Assembly: GCA_001464375.1 (NCBI GenBank)
Contig: LNEW01000090.1
Location: forward strand, 1-58,120
Source: Rhodospirillales bacterium Ga0074136
Lineage (GTDB): Bacteria > Pseudomonadota > Alphaproteobacteria > Acetobacterales > Acetobacteraceae
Direction: 5' to 3'
DNA: 58,120 bases
The notes below the pieces were generated by a model. It was not told the origin of the DNA. It ran no database searches and saw only the letters and a program-made list of their open reading frames with translations. Shown here in pieces: positions 25,343 to 33,901 of the stretch (its first letter is position 1; every line of letters starts with the position of its first letter). Both the position numbers and the translations under genes were made by a program.

Positions 25343-25828
25343 TTGGGCCGGGTTCACTACTGGTATCACGACCAGTCAAAGGGCCCAATTCCTCGGGATG
25401 TCTGGGCGGGAATCGTTGCCGATGCACGCAAGATCGTCGCGGTCGCCGGCCGCCGACGTCTCCGCTTCTGGCGCCGGATCGTCGTTTGGTTGGACTACGA
25501 CCGACCAGGGACTGGTCCCGAACTCAGCGAGCAGCAGATCCGCCTGAACGGGGCCGGCGATCTTGGCCATGAGCCCTTCGTCATCAAGCCGATGAACCGC
25601 GACTTCGATTTCTGCAAGACCGCCAACAAACCATATGCCACGGTCGTCACCGCGATCCTCGCGGTCGCTGCCGAACGCGCGCCTGACCATTTGCGGATTG
25701 AATGCGAAGGCCCCGACGAGCCTGCGGAAGAATATCGGGCAGGGCTTGCGCTTGCCTACGAGGCACTTGGTCGAAAGGTGCCGTGCCCGGTGCGCACAAC
25801 GCTCGGCCATGCCGAAAGGGACGACTGA
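25343..25828 (+). CDS. conserved hypothetical protein with TTG start
   Basis: 161 residues reading from a TTG preceded by CAGGGGAC; no ATG exists near the N-terminus, and MGRVHYWYHDQSKGPIPRDV is the usual beginning of a widespread uncharacterised family (M-G-x-x-H-Y-W-Y). Other recognisable blocks are QIRLNGAGDLGHEPFVI and DFCKTANKPYATVVTAILAV followed by AAERAPDHLRIE. No catalytic motif is known to me. Base composition is less GC-rich than the neighbours, and the gene sits beside the 3-prime side of a tRNA gene, so transfer is possible. Function unknown. Confidence 0.7.
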   Translation: MGRVHYWYHDQSKGPIPRDVWAGIVADARKIVAVAGRRRLRFWRRIVVWLDYDRPGTGPELSEQQIRLNGAGDLGHEPFVIKPMNRDFDFCKTANKPYATVVTAILAVAAERAPDHLRIECEGPDEPAEEYRAGLALAYEALGRKVPCPVRTTLGHAERDD

Positions 25829-25862
25829 CGCCCCGGCCTCATCGAAAGGTCCGACGAGGTGA

Positions 25863-25939
25863 TGGTCGGGCAGGCGGGATTCGAACCCACGACCCCCAGT
25901 CCCCCAGACTGATGCGCTACCAGGCTGCGCTACTGCCCG
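25863..25939 (-). tRNA. tRNA-Pro (anticodon GGG)
   Basis: 77 bases including an encoded CCA. The acceptor stem is CGGGCAG with CTGCCCG; the D arm is GCGCAGCCTGGTAGCGC; the anticodon stem TCAGT/ACTGG encloses loop CTGGGGG, giving anticodon GGG; the T arm is GTGGGTTCGAATCCCGC. All arms pair, with one G-U at the base of the anticodon stem. It reads toward lower coordinates. Confidence 0.95.
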
Positions 25940-25984
25940 ACCGAGGCGCGCCGTGTAGCACCCGCAGCGGCGGGGTGGAACCCC

Positions 25985-26399
25985 TCAGCCGGTCAGCGCG
26001 CGAAGATCCCGCGCGATCTGCTCGAGTTCCGCAAGCGCCGCCCGCAGCGCGGCGGTCTCCAGTTCCTCGGCGGCCGGCGGCGGGTCGCCCAGCGGCAGTT
26101 CCGCGGTCGCCGCCTGCGGCCCTTCGTCGGTGCCATCGCGCAGCAGCCGCTGCACGCCCTTGATCGTGTAGCCCTGGGTGTAGAGCAGGTCGGAGATCCG
26201 CCGCAGCAGCGCGATATCCTCAGGCCGATAGTACCGCCGCCCGCCTGAGCGGCTTGAGCTGCGGAAACTTGGTCTCCCAGAAGCGCAGCACGTGCTGCGG
26301 GATGTGCAGGTCGTCGGCCACCTCGCTGATCGTGCGGAAGGCGGTCGGCGCCTTGCGGGTCTTGCCGCGTGCCTCGGCCTCGGGCAGGTCCTCGCTCAT
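25985..26399 (-). pseudogene. MerR-family regulator gene interrupted by a frameshift
   Basis: The first frame encodes a MerR helix-turn-helix N-terminus ([33 protein letters not shown]), but runs into a stop 6 codons later. The continuation ([34 protein letters not shown], then a Glu/Ala-rich coil to a stop at 25985) is in another frame. The family should read G-G-R-R-Y-Y at the join near 26230-26245; the GC repeat there is short by 8 bases or long by 1. It may be a real mutation or a sequence error. The intact gene would be the small MerR regulator that follows ihfA in many alphaproteobacteria. ATGA overlap with ihfA. Confidence 0.8.
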
Positions 26400-26701
26400 T
26401 CCTCGTCGCCCACCGGTTCGTTGTTGATGCGCGCCTTGAGCACCTGCGACGGGCGGAAGGACAACACCTTGCGCGGCAGGATCGGCACCTCGATCCCGGT
26501 CTTGGGGTTGCGGCCCACGCGCTGGCCCTTCTGCCGCACCAGGAAGGTGCCGAAGGCGGATATCTTCACCGGCTCGCCGGCCTCGAGCGCGGCCGACATG
26601 CGTTCGAGCACGGTCTCCAGCAGCGCCGCACTCTCGTTGCGCGACAGGCCGACGCTGGCATAGACCGCCTCCGCCAGCTGCGCGCGCGTGACCGTATTCA
26701 T
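26396..26701 (-). CDS. ihfA: integration host factor subunit alpha
   Basis: 101 residues. [50 protein letters not shown] and [15 protein letters not shown] are the HU/IHF fold, including the beta-arm with its Asn-Pro intercalating tip (R-N-P-K-T-G). The alpha rather than beta subunit is supported by the G-R-N-P-K-T-G-x-E-V-P-I block and by the fabH-ihfA-merR context. It bends DNA in recombination, replication and transcription. Confidence 0.95.
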   Translation of the reverse strand: MNTVTRAQLAEAVYASVGLSRNESAALLETVLERMSAALEAGEPVKISAFGTFLVRQKGQRVGRNPKTGIEVPILPRKVLSFRPSQVLKARINNEPVGDEE

Positions 26702-26734
26702 GCCCCCGATGCCCCGCAGTCCCTTGATCCTTCA

Positions 26735-26763
26735 ACAAAACCGGGAACCGGGGCGAAGGTCAA
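26735..26763 (-). promoter_or_regulatory. candidate sigma-70 promoter of ihfA
   Basis: On the minus strand TTGACC (26763-26758) is followed after 17 bases by TTTTGT (26740-26735). The -35 is good and the -10 weak. It would start transcription about 26 bases before the ihfA ATG. The remaining part of the 26702-26978 gap shows no gene or terminator that I can support. Confidence 0.3.
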
Positions 26764-26978
26764 TGTTTTTGCCCTCAAGTGCCGGGTGCCAGCATGCGCG
26801 GGCCTGGCTTGCGCGCCCTGCACTGGCGCGCTGGACGCAGCGGATGTGCCGGGCGCGGTTGCGCTGGGCGCTACCGCGCACGATCCGAACGTACGATGTC
26901 GATCCGGCATGCGCGGGTGCGGCGACGGTAGGACGCAGATGCCCGGCGAACCGCGGGGGCGCCTCGCGGCCGCCGCCC

Positions 26979-27959
26979 TCAGAACCGCGCGATCGCCGCG
27001 CCCCAGGTCAGGCCGCCGCCGATCGCCTCCATCACCACCAGGTCGCCATCCGCGATGCGCCCGTCGCGCCGCGCCTCGTTGAGCGCAAGCGGGATCGACG
27101 CGGCCGAGGTATTGGCGTGCCGCTCCACCGTCATCACCACGCGTTCGCGCGGCAGGTGCAACTTGCGCCCCATTGCCTCGATGATGCGGGCATTTGCCTG
27201 GTGCGGCACCAGCCAGCTGATGTCGGCATGGGTCATGCCGTTCGCCGCCAGGGCTTCGTCGACCACGGCCGCGAGCTTGGTGACCGCATGGCGGAACACT
27301 TCCTTGCCCGCCATGCGCAGCAGGCCCGTGCCGCCGGTGGACCCGGCACCGCCCTCGATGTGCAGGATGTCGCCATGGCGCCCATCCGAGTGCAGGTGGC
27401 ACGACAGGATGCCACGATCGTCGGTGGTGCCCGCGCCCTCGGCGGCGCGCAGCAGCACCGCGCCGGCGCCATCGCCGAACAGCACGCAGGTGCCGCGGTC
27501 GGTCCAATCCAGGATGCGCGAATAGACCTCGGTGCCGATCACCAGCACGCAACGCGCCTGGCCGGTGCGCATCAGGCTGTCCGCCACACCCAGCGCATAG
27601 ACGAAGCCGGTGCAGGCGGCAGCCATGTCGAAGGCGAAGCCGCGCGTCGCGCCGATGCTGGCCTGGATGCGCACAGCCGTGGCCGGGAAGGCGGAATCGG
27701 GTGTGGAGGTCGCCACCAGGATGGCATCGACCTCGGACGCATCGATCCCGGCATGCGCCAGCGCCTCGCGCGCCGCGGCCGCACCCATGTCCGACGCGGT
27801 CTCCCCCGGCGCCGCCACATGGCGGAAGCCGATGCCGGTGCGTTCGCGGATCCAGGAATCCGACGTATCGAGGCCATGCACCGCCGCCAGCTCGTCATTC
27901 GACAGCCGGCGCTCCGGCAGATAGCCACCACAGCCGGCAATCGTCGCGCGCAGGACCAT
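26979..27959 (-). CDS. fabH: 3-oxoacyl-[acyl-carrier-protein] synthase III
   Basis: 326 residues, family length. The catalytic triad is in place: C116 in MAAACTGFVYALG, H253 in WLVPHQANARII and N283 in ERHANTSAASIPLAL. DSWIRERTGIGFRHVA and FGDGAGAVLL are further FabH signatures. It condenses acetyl-CoA (or another acyl-CoA) with malonyl-ACP to start fatty acid synthesis. It lies 14 bases after plsX, the usual phospholipid-precursor pairing. Confidence 0.97.
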   Translation of the reverse strand: MVLRATIAGCGGYLPERRLSNDELAAVHGLDTSDSWIRERTGIGFRHVAAPGETASDMGAAAAREALAHAGIDASEVDAILVATSTPDSAFPATAVRIQASIGATRGFAFDMAAACTGFVYALGVADSLMRTGQARCVLVIGTEVYSRILDWTDRGTCVLFGDGAGAVLLRAAEGAGTTDDRGILSCHLHSDGRHGDILHIEGGAGSTGGTGLLRMAGKEVFRHAVTKLAAVVDEALAANGMTHADISWLVPHQANARIIEAMGRKLHLPRERVVMTVERHANTSAASIPLALNEARRDGRIADGDLVVMEAIGGGLTWGAAIARF

Positions 27960-27973
27960 GGAGCGTCGGGCTT

Positions 27974-29026
27974 TCAGCGAGGGGCGGCCGCGATCCGCGG
28001 GCCGGCCGTGGACAGGCGGGTCAGGCCTTCACGGATACGCTCGTTGAAGCCGTGCGTCACCATGTCCATCGCGACATCGATGGCATGCGCGAAGCCCAGC
28101 GCATCCGCCCCGCCATGGGATTTCACGACCACGCCGTTCAGGCCGATCAGGATCGCGCCATTGTAGCGCCGCGGGTCCATCCATTCGCGCAGCCGGTCCA
28201 GCGCCGGGCGCGCCAGCAGGTAGCCCAGCCGCGCCGGCACCGAGCTGGTGAAGACCTGGCGCAGCAGGTCGCGCATCAGCTTCAGCGCGCCCTCCCCGGT
28301 CTTGAGCGCGACATTGCCGGTGAAGCCATCGGTGACAATGACGTCCGTGGTACCGGCGGTGATGTCGTGGCCCTCCACGAAGCCGCGGAACTGGGCGCCG
28401 ATATGCGAATCGCGCAGCACCTCGGCGGCGTGGCGCACGCGGTCGTCGCCCTTCAGTTCCTCGGACCCCACGTTCAGCAGGCCGATCGACGGGCTGGTGA
28501 GGCCCAGCACGGCGCGCGCGAAGGCATCGCCCATCACGGCGAATTCGACCAGGTTGCGTGCATCGCACTGGACGTTGGCGCCGAGGTCGAGCAACACCAC
28601 GTCGCCGCGCGCAGAAGGCCCGATGGCGGCCAGCGCCGGCCGGTCGATCTCGGGCATGGTCTTGATGACGATTTTCGACAGCGCCATCAGCGCGCCGGTA
28701 TTGCCGGCCGAGACGACCCCCGCCGCCTCGCCCGAGGCCACCGCGTCGATCGCCACGCGCATCGACGACCCGCGGATGCGCAGCGCCGCGGTCGGCTTCA
28801 GGTCGGAGGAAATCCGGTCGGGCGCATGGCGCAGGCTGCAGGCGCGCGCCGCACGCTTGCGCCGTGCGAGGCCGCCTGCGACCAGCGCCTCGTCGCCCAC
28901 CAGCAGGAAGCGCGCATCCGGGTGCCGCTCGGCCGCCAGTTCAAGGCCGTCGAGCACCACGTCGGGCGCGTGGTCGCCGCCCATGGCATCGATCGCCAAC
29001 GAGAAGGGCGGCGCGTCCTGCGGCAC
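27974..29026 (-). CDS. plsX: phosphate acyltransferase PlsX
   Basis: 350 residues from a GTG; GGAGAGAG sits about 6 bases upstream of it, whereas the TTG two codons earlier is too close to that site. SLAIDAMGGDHAPDVVLDGL is the PlsX start, followed by RIRGSSMRVAIDAVASGEAA, GVVSAGNTGALMALSKIV, LLDLGANVQCDARNLVEFAV and VIVTDGFTGNVALKTGEGAL. It makes acyl-phosphate from acyl-ACP for phospholipid synthesis. Part of rpmF-plsX-fabH-ihfA. Confidence 0.96.
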   Translation of the reverse strand: MPQDAPPFSLAIDAMGGDHAPDVVLDGLELAAERHPDARFLLVGDEALVAGGLARRKRAARACSLRHAPDRISSDLKPTAALRIRGSSMRVAIDAVASGEAAGVVSAGNTGALMALSKIVIKTMPEIDRPALAAIGPSARGDVVLLDLGANVQCDARNLVEFAVMGDAFARAVLGLTSPSIGLLNVGSEELKGDDRVRHAAEVLRDSHIGAQFRGFVEGHDITAGTTDVIVTDGFTGNVALKTGEGALKLMRDLLRQVFTSSVPARLGYLLARPALDRLREWMDPRRYNGAILIGLNGVVVKSHGGADALGFAHAIDVAMDMVTHGFNERIREGLTRLSTAGPRIAAAPR

Positions 29027-29064
29027 GATCAACTCTCTCCGCGCGCGGGTGTTGCCACCGCGCG

Positions 29065-29265
29065 TCAGCTGCGGATGGTCTGGCCCACGCGCTCGGCGGC
29101 CACGACCTCGCGCCCGTCATAGTGCCCGCAATGGGAACACACATGATGCGGCCGCTTCAGCTCGCCGCAATTCGAGCACTCCTGGTAGGAGGGAACGCTC
29201 AGCGCCTCATGGCTGCGGCGCATGCCGCGGCGGGAGGGCGAAACCTTCTTCTTCGGAACGGCCAT
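29065..29265 (-). CDS. rpmF: 50S ribosomal protein L32
   Basis: 66 residues. [20 protein letters not shown] is the L32 N-terminus; [20 protein letters not shown] holds the four Cys of a zinc ribbon, so this is the zinc-containing (C+) form. The C-terminus GREVVAAE is also typical. Located between the DUF177 protein gene and plsX. Confidence 0.97.
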   Translation of the reverse strand: MAVPKKKVSPSRRGMRRSHEALSVPSYQECSNCGELKRPHHVCSHCGHYDGREVVAAERVGQTIRS

Positions 29266-29358
29266 GGTGCCGAGCCTCTTTCATCAATCAACGTGCAGGA
29301 TAGCGGGAGGGCGGGGCATTACCACCCGCCCCCGGCCGATGCAAGGCTCGGCAGGGCG

Positions 29359-29868
29359 TCATCCGTCCGTGTCGCCCCGGCGGCGCAGGGCCGCCAGCGC
29401 ACCGAAGGCTCCGCTGGCGGTGCCCTGCGCGCCCTCGGCGTGCGGCAGCACGGCCCCGGCCGCCCGCGGATAGGGGTCGAGGGCCAAGGCGAGTTGCTCC
29501 GCGATCGCCTCGCCGAGGTCGATGGCATCGCCCTCGATCGGGATCTCGTCCGGTCCCTCGGGGTCGTCGGAGAGCTCCGCCCCGGGCGGCAGCAGGCGCA
29601 GCTCCACCGCCTCGTCCACCTGCTGCGCGACGGGCTCCAGGCTCACCACGCAGGCCTGCACCACCGCGGCCGACAGGCGCCCGGTGACCCACACGCCGCC
29701 ACCGGGTTCGAGGCGCAGCAGCAGGGTCGCCTCCAGCCGGTCCACCGCCTCGATCGCGAAGCGCTTCGCCAGGGCCGCACATTCGGCGGGACTCGCGCGC
29801 AGCCTTTCCTCGCGCCCGGTCTCCGGGATGCGGGCAAGTGCGACCAGGCGGGAGAATTCAGGCGCCAT
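29359..29868 (-). CDS. DUF177/YceD family protein
   Basis: 169 residues from ATG (MAPEFSRLVALARIP). LLRLEPGGGVWVTGRLSAAV, VQACVVSLEPVAQQVDEAVE and IDLGEAIAEQLALALDPYPR match the YceD family, usually encoded just before rpmF and linked to 23S rRNA maturation or to lipid genes in other bacteria. The single conserved Cys in QACVVSLEP is kept. The start overlaps the chaperone gene by 11 bases. Confidence 0.88.
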   Translation of the reverse strand: MAPEFSRLVALARIPETGREERLRASPAECAALAKRFAIEAVDRLEATLLLRLEPGGGVWVTGRLSAAVVQACVVSLEPVAQQVDEAVELRLLPPGAELSDDPEGPDEIPIEGDAIDLGEAIAEQLALALDPYPRAAGAVLPHAEGAQGTASGAFGALAALRRRGDTDG

Positions 29869-30412
29869 CGGCCAGGCCCGCCGCCGGCAGGAAGGCCGCC
29901 TGGCCGGCCGCCAGCGCCGCCATGCCCTGCGCCGCCAGATGCGCCGCCTGGTCGCGCGCGCGCCCGGCCAGCGCCGCCGGCGCGCCCTCCGGCGCATCGC
30001 CGCGCCAGACGTTGCGGGCCAGGGCCTCGGCAAGGGCGGTTGCGTCGGGCGAATCGAGCGCCGCCTCATACGCCAGGGCACGCCCGTGGAAGGCCTCCCA
30101 CATCCGACGGACCCGCTTGCCCACGGACAGGTCGCCCACGCCCATTTCCCGCAGGTTCACGTCCATGTCGGCGAACATGGCGTCGAACACGGCCTGGGCG
30201 AGGCCGGGGCCGCGTGCATCCGCATCGGTGCGCAGCCGGCGAATCAGCAGGGCGACATGCAGGCTGACCAGGTCGAAGCGGCCCTCCACGGTATCGGGCA
30301 CGCCCAGCTGCGCGAACAACCACGGGTCGCGCGCCGCCGCCACGGCGGCGCCGTACAGTTCGAACCCGGCCCGTTCATGCGGACGGCGGCGGAACATCGC
30401 GAGCAGGCCCAT
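29858..30412 (-). CDS. ubiquinol-cytochrome c chaperone family protein
   Basis: 184 residues from the ATG that has GGAGG 11 bases upstream; an ATG at 30484 in the same frame is possible but would overlap the bamE start. MFRRRPHERAGFELYGAAVA, FDLVSLHVALLIRRLR and AQAVFDAMFADMDVNLREMG, GDLSVGKRVRRMWEAFHGRA are the signature blocks of the Cbp3/UQCC1-like family that helps assemble cytochrome bc1. The C-terminal part is Ala-rich. It is the first gene of the run into DUF177-rpmF-plsX-fabH. Confidence 0.9.
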   Translation of the reverse strand: MGLLAMFRRRPHERAGFELYGAAVAAARDPWLFAQLGVPDTVEGRFDLVSLHVALLIRRLRTDADARGPGLAQAVFDAMFADMDVNLREMGVGDLSVGKRVRRMWEAFHGRALAYEAALDSPDATALAEALARNVWRGDAPEGAPAALAGRARDQAAHLAAQGMAALAAGQAAFLPAAGLADGA

Positions 30413-30482
30413 GGTGGCGTAAGCCTCCGGCCGCCATTCCCGTTGACCCGGGGGCGGCATGCTGTCTATCGGTTGCCGCGAC

Positions 30483-31007
30483 ATGGCCCGCCCTCCCCGT
30501 TCGGTCAACGCATGCTTGGCCCGCCGCCTCGCCCCCCTGGCCCTGGTCGTCCTGTTGGGCGGCTGCGGCTGGGTCACCGACACGCTCGGCCCCGCGCCGG
30601 TTGAACGCGGCAACCGCGTCGATGCCGAACGGCTCGGCCAGATCACCCCCGGCGTGCAGACCCGCAACGACGTCGAGGCGTTGCTCGGTTCGCCCACCGC
30701 GCGCGGCACCTTCGACGAGGACAACTGGTACTACATCAGCGCCCGCACGCGCCTGCAGCCCGCCCGCTTCCTGGAAGTGGAGGACCGGCGCGTGGTCGCC
30801 ATTTCCTTCAACCGCCAGGGCGTGGTCAGCGGAATCCGCGAACTGGGCGAGGCCGATGGCCGCAACGTCGCGGTGGTCAGCCGGGAAACCCCGGTGCCGG
30901 GCAACGAGCGGACCCTGCTGCAGGCGCTGTTCGGCAACCTCGGGCGGCCCGGCCTGGCCGGCACCGGTGGGGCGGCCAACCCGGCCAGTACCGGCGGGCG
31001 CTACTGA
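30483..31007 (+). CDS. bamE: outer-membrane protein assembly factor BamE (SmpA/OmlA)
   Basis: 174 residues. LAPLALVVLLGGCGWVTDTL gives a lipobox (L-G-G-C). RLGQITPGVQTRNDVEALLG, SPTARGTFDEDNWYYISAR and FLEVEDRRVVAISFNRQGVV are the OmlA-fold BamE blocks. The C-terminal extension is Gly/Ala/Asn-rich and not conserved. It is a lipid-anchored member of the BAM complex. It is divergent from the cytochrome bc1 chaperone gene; a TTGACC-18-TATCGG pair at 30443-30472 could be its promoter, but that is weak. Confidence 0.93.
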   Translation: MARPPRSVNACLARRLAPLALVVLLGGCGWVTDTLGPAPVERGNRVDAERLGQITPGVQTRNDVEALLGSPTARGTFDEDNWYYISARTRLQPARFLEVEDRRVVAISFNRQGVVSGIRELGEADGRNVAVVSRETPVPGNERTLLQALFGNLGRPGLAGTGGAANPASTGGRY

Positions 31008-31019
31008 CGCGCCTGCGGC

Positions 31020-32219
31020 TCAGCCCATCGCCTGGCGGGCCACACGGCCCCGCCAGGCCTGCCAGGCCAGCACACCGAGAGCAATCGCCAGCGCGGGCAG
31101 CAGGCCGAGGTTCAGGACCTCCCACCCAGCCCGATCATGCACCGCGCCCGAGGCGAAGGCCGTGCAGGCCACGGTGCCGAAGACCAGCACGTCGTTCGCC
31201 GCCTGGGCGCGCACCCTTTCCTCCGGCGCATGGGCGGTGGCCAGAAGCTGCGTGGCGCCGACGAACATGAAATTCCAGCCGATACCCAGCAGCACCAGCG
31301 CCGCGGTGAAATGCGCGAAGGACCGGCCCGTGACCGCCACCAGCGCACAGCCGGCGGTCAGGATCGCGCCCGCCACGATCACGCGGCGCACGCCATAGCG
31401 CCCGATCAGCCGCCCGGTCACGAAGCCTGGCGCGAACATCGCCACCGCATGCGCCTGGATGACGGTGGCACTGGCGCCGATGCCGAAGCCGCAGAGCATC
31501 ATCTCGAGCGGCGTCGAGGTCATCACCAGGTTCATCGTGCCATAGGCGACCATGCCCGACAGCGCCGCGGTCATGAAGGCCGGGCGGCGCATGATGTCGA
31601 TGACGGGCGTCGCCACCTTCTGGCGTGCCGGCGCCGGCGGCAGGTCGACCACGGCCAGGATCGCCATGCAGATCGGTGGCAGCAACGCCAGCAGCAGGTA
31701 GGTGCCCAGGAACAGGAAGGGGGCCAGCATGTCCTTGCTGTGCTTGACCAGTTCCGGCCCGATCACGGCGGAGGCGATGCCGCCCGCCATCACCAGCGCG
31801 ATGGCGCGCGGGCGATACGCCGGTGTCGCGACCTCGGCCGCGGCAAAGCGGTAATGCTGCGAGATGCCGAAGCCGAGGCCGCCCGGAATGGCACCGAGGC
31901 AATAGATCAGGAAGTCGCCCTTCCAGACGCCCAGGGCAAACACCAGCGACCCCACCATGGCGCCGACCGCGCCCATCATGAAGCCGGCGCGCCGGCCGAA
32001 GCGGCCGAACACCATTCCGGCCGGGATCGACGCGCACATCGTCGCCAGCATCTGCAGCGCCATCGGCAGGGTCGCGAGGGATTTGTCGTCCGCCAGGGAA
32101 TGGCCGATCAGCGCGCCCATGGCGACCTGGCCGATCATGCTGGCACCCATCAGCGCCTGGCAGCAGAACAGCAGCCAGACATTGCGCTTCATGCGCGCGG
32201 TATCGACGGATTCGGGCAC
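31020..32219 (-). CDS. major facilitator superfamily transporter
   Basis: 399 residues, GTG start with GAGGAAAC upstream. About twelve hydrophobic segments are seen, starting VWLLFCCQALMGASMIGQVA. GRFGRRAGFMMGAVGAMVG is the cytoplasmic loop 2-3 MFS motif A variant, and RLIGRYGVRRVIVAGAI is its repeat in the second half, separated by the central loop LPPAPARQKVATPVIDIMRR. Substrate cannot be told. It stands alone, convergent with bamE. Confidence 0.9.
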   Translation of the reverse strand: MPESVDTARMKRNVWLLFCCQALMGASMIGQVAMGALIGHSLADDKSLATLPMALQMLATMCASIPAGMVFGRFGRRAGFMMGAVGAMVGSLVFALGVWKGDFLIYCLGAIPGGLGFGISQHYRFAAAEVATPAYRPRAIALVMAGGIASAVIGPELVKHSKDMLAPFLFLGTYLLLALLPPICMAILAVVDLPPAPARQKVATPVIDIMRRPAFMTAALSGMVAYGTMNLVMTSTPLEMMLCGFGIGASATVIQAHAVAMFAPGFVTGRLIGRYGVRRVIVAGAILTAGCALVAVTGRSFAHFTAALVLLGIGWNFMFVGATQLLATAHAPEERVRAQAANDVLVFGTVACTAFASGAVHDRAGWEVLNLGLLPALAIALGVLAWQAWRGRVARQAMG

Positions 32220-32441
32220 GGTGTTTCCTCGGGCGGCATCCGTGCTGGATGCAACTTCATGCAGACATGCCGCAGGGCGCGGGTGCCGGAAAGGGGGCGC
32301 TGAGCAACCCTGCCCCGCGACAGGCGGCGTGCCAGGCGTCTGCGCGGCTCCCAGGCAGGGTGCCGATCGCCGCTGAGATGCGGACGTGCGGCGCCATGCG
32401 CCGGTATCGGGCGAGTCGGGCCAGCCGCCCGCAGTCTCCGG

Positions 32442-33410
32442 TCAGAAGTGGCTCCAGCCACCCTGCGCGAGTGCGATGCCGGCACCGGTGGCGTCACGCA
32501 CCACCACCGCCGGCCGGCCTTCCACCATCCGCCCGATGCGCGCCACCGGCGTGCCCGCGCGCGCGGCCGCCGCCTGCACCGTGGCCGCGGCCTCGGGCGC
32601 CGCGGTGAACAGCAGCTCGTAGTCGTCCCCGCCGGTCAGCAGCGAGGACAGCAACGCCGGATCGGCCGCGACGAGAGCGCGCGCGGCCGGCGACAGCGGC
32701 ACCGACGCGGCCTCGACCTCTGCCCCGCAGCCCCCGGCGCGGCACAGATGGCCGAGGTCCTGCACCAGCCCGTCGGAGACATCCATGCCGGCCCGCGCCA
32801 GCCCCGCAATCGCCTGGCCCAGCGCGAGGCGCGGCTCCGGCAGGCGGTAGCGGCGCGCCAGGTGCCCAGCGGCATCGGCCGGGATCTCCCCGCGCAGAAC
32901 CCGCAGCCCGAGCGCCCCATCCCCGATGCTGCCCGACACCCAGACATCATCGCCCGCCCGCGCGCCGGCACGCCGCAGCACCGCGTCGGGCGCCACCGTG
33001 CCCAGGATGGTCAACGACAGGCAGGCCGGCCCGGCGGTCCCGGTGGTGTCGCCGCCCAGCAGCGCCAGGCCGAATTCCCGCTGGTCCTCCGCGAGGCCGC
33101 GCACGAAGCCGGCGATCCAGTCATCGGCCACCCCGCGCCCGAAGGACGTGGTCATCAGGTAGCCGAGCGGCGCGGCCCCCATCGCCGCGAGGTCCGACAG
33201 GTTCACCCGCAGCAGCTTGCGCCCGATGGTCTCGGGCGGATCGTCCGGGAGGTAGTGCACGCCCTCGACCATCGCATCGGCGGCAATCACCAGCCGGCGG
33301 CCTGCCGGGATGTCCAGCACCGCGGCGTCGTCGGACAGGTCGAGCGCCCCCTCCCCGGCCAGCGGCCGGAAGTGCCGGGCGATCAGCGCGAATTCCGGCG
33401 GCAGGTTCAC
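32442..33410 (-). CDS. thiL: thiamine-monophosphate kinase
   Basis: 322 residues; GTG start overlapping the nusB stop as GTGA. DLSDDAAVLDIPAGRRLVIA, DAMVEGVHYLPDDPPETIGR, NLSDLAAMGAAPLGYLMTTS, GGDTTGTAGPACLSLTILG, VSGSIGDGALGLRVL and GMDVSDGLVQDLGHLCRAGG are the ThiL (PurM-like) ATP and Mg binding blocks. It phosphorylates thiamine-P to thiamine diphosphate. Last gene of the rib-nusB operon. Confidence 0.96.
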   Translation of the reverse strand: MNLPPEFALIARHFRPLAGEGALDLSDDAAVLDIPAGRRLVIAADAMVEGVHYLPDDPPETIGRKLLRVNLSDLAAMGAAPLGYLMTTSFGRGVADDWIAGFVRGLAEDQREFGLALLGGDTTGTAGPACLSLTILGTVAPDAVLRRAGARAGDDVWVSGSIGDGALGLRVLRGEIPADAAGHLARRYRLPEPRLALGQAIAGLARAGMDVSDGLVQDLGHLCRAGGCGAEVEAASVPLSPAARALVAADPALLSSLLTGGDDYELLFTAAPEAAATVQAAAARAGTPVARIGRMVEGRPAVVVRDATGAGIALAQGGWSHF

Positions 33411-33901
33411 CGCGCGGCCCCGAACTCCTGCGGGCGCAGCGCATGGGCCATGGCATCGAGCACGCCATTGGCGAAGCGGGCGGTCTCCTCATCGAGGAAG
33501 CCGCGCGCGACATCGAGGTATTCGTTGATGACCACGCGCGCGGGGGGTTCCTTGCCCGCCAACAGCTCCGCCGCCGCCGCACGCAGCACGGCGCGCAGAA
33601 CCGGGTCGAGGCGCTCCAGCGTCCAGTCCTTCTGCAGATGCGCGCGGATCTCGGCATCGCCCGCCTCGGCGCTGGTCGCGGCGGCGCCCAGGATGGCCTG
33701 GAACAGCGGGATATTGGCCAGCGGCACGCCGCCATCCTCGAAGGCGTCCGCCCCGTCCCCCGCACCGATGCGGTGGCGGATGAACTGGTCGGCGACGGTC
33801 TCGGCGCTCTCGCCGGTCTGCTCGGACTGGAACAGCGCCTGCACGGCGGCGACTCGCGCGCCGGTGCGCGGGCGGCCGGGCGGCGTCTGGCGTTGGCTCA
33901 T
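33407..33901 (-). CDS. nusB: transcription antitermination factor NusB
   Basis: 164 residues. GARVAAVQALFQSEQTGESA, then central helices, AVLRAAAAELLAGKEPPARV, VINEYLDVARGFLDEETARF and ANGVLDAMA form the conserved helical NusB core that binds boxA RNA with NusE. It starts with ATGA overlap onto ribH and ends with GTGA into thiL, the usual rib-nusB-thiL arrangement. Confidence 0.95.
   Translation of the reverse strand: MSQRQTPPGRPRTGARVAAVQALFQSEQTGESAETVADQFIRHRIGAGDGADAFEDGGVPLANIPLFQAILGAAATSAEAGDAEIRAHLQKDWTLERLDPVLRAVLRAAAAELLAGKEPPARVVINEYLDVARGFLDEETARFANGVLDAMAHALRPQEFGAAR

Noticed and set aside
25863..25939. Attachment-site duplication of the tRNA-Pro 3-prime end
   Set aside because: No direct repeat of the T-arm/acceptor sequence was seen in the flanking 600 bases, and no integrase gene is present.
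30482..30485. Overlapping divergent ATG codons (CATG) for bamE and the cytochrome bc1 chaperone
   Set aside because: The chaperone has a better start at 30412 with GGAGG upstream and family similarity beginning there, which leaves room for promoters.
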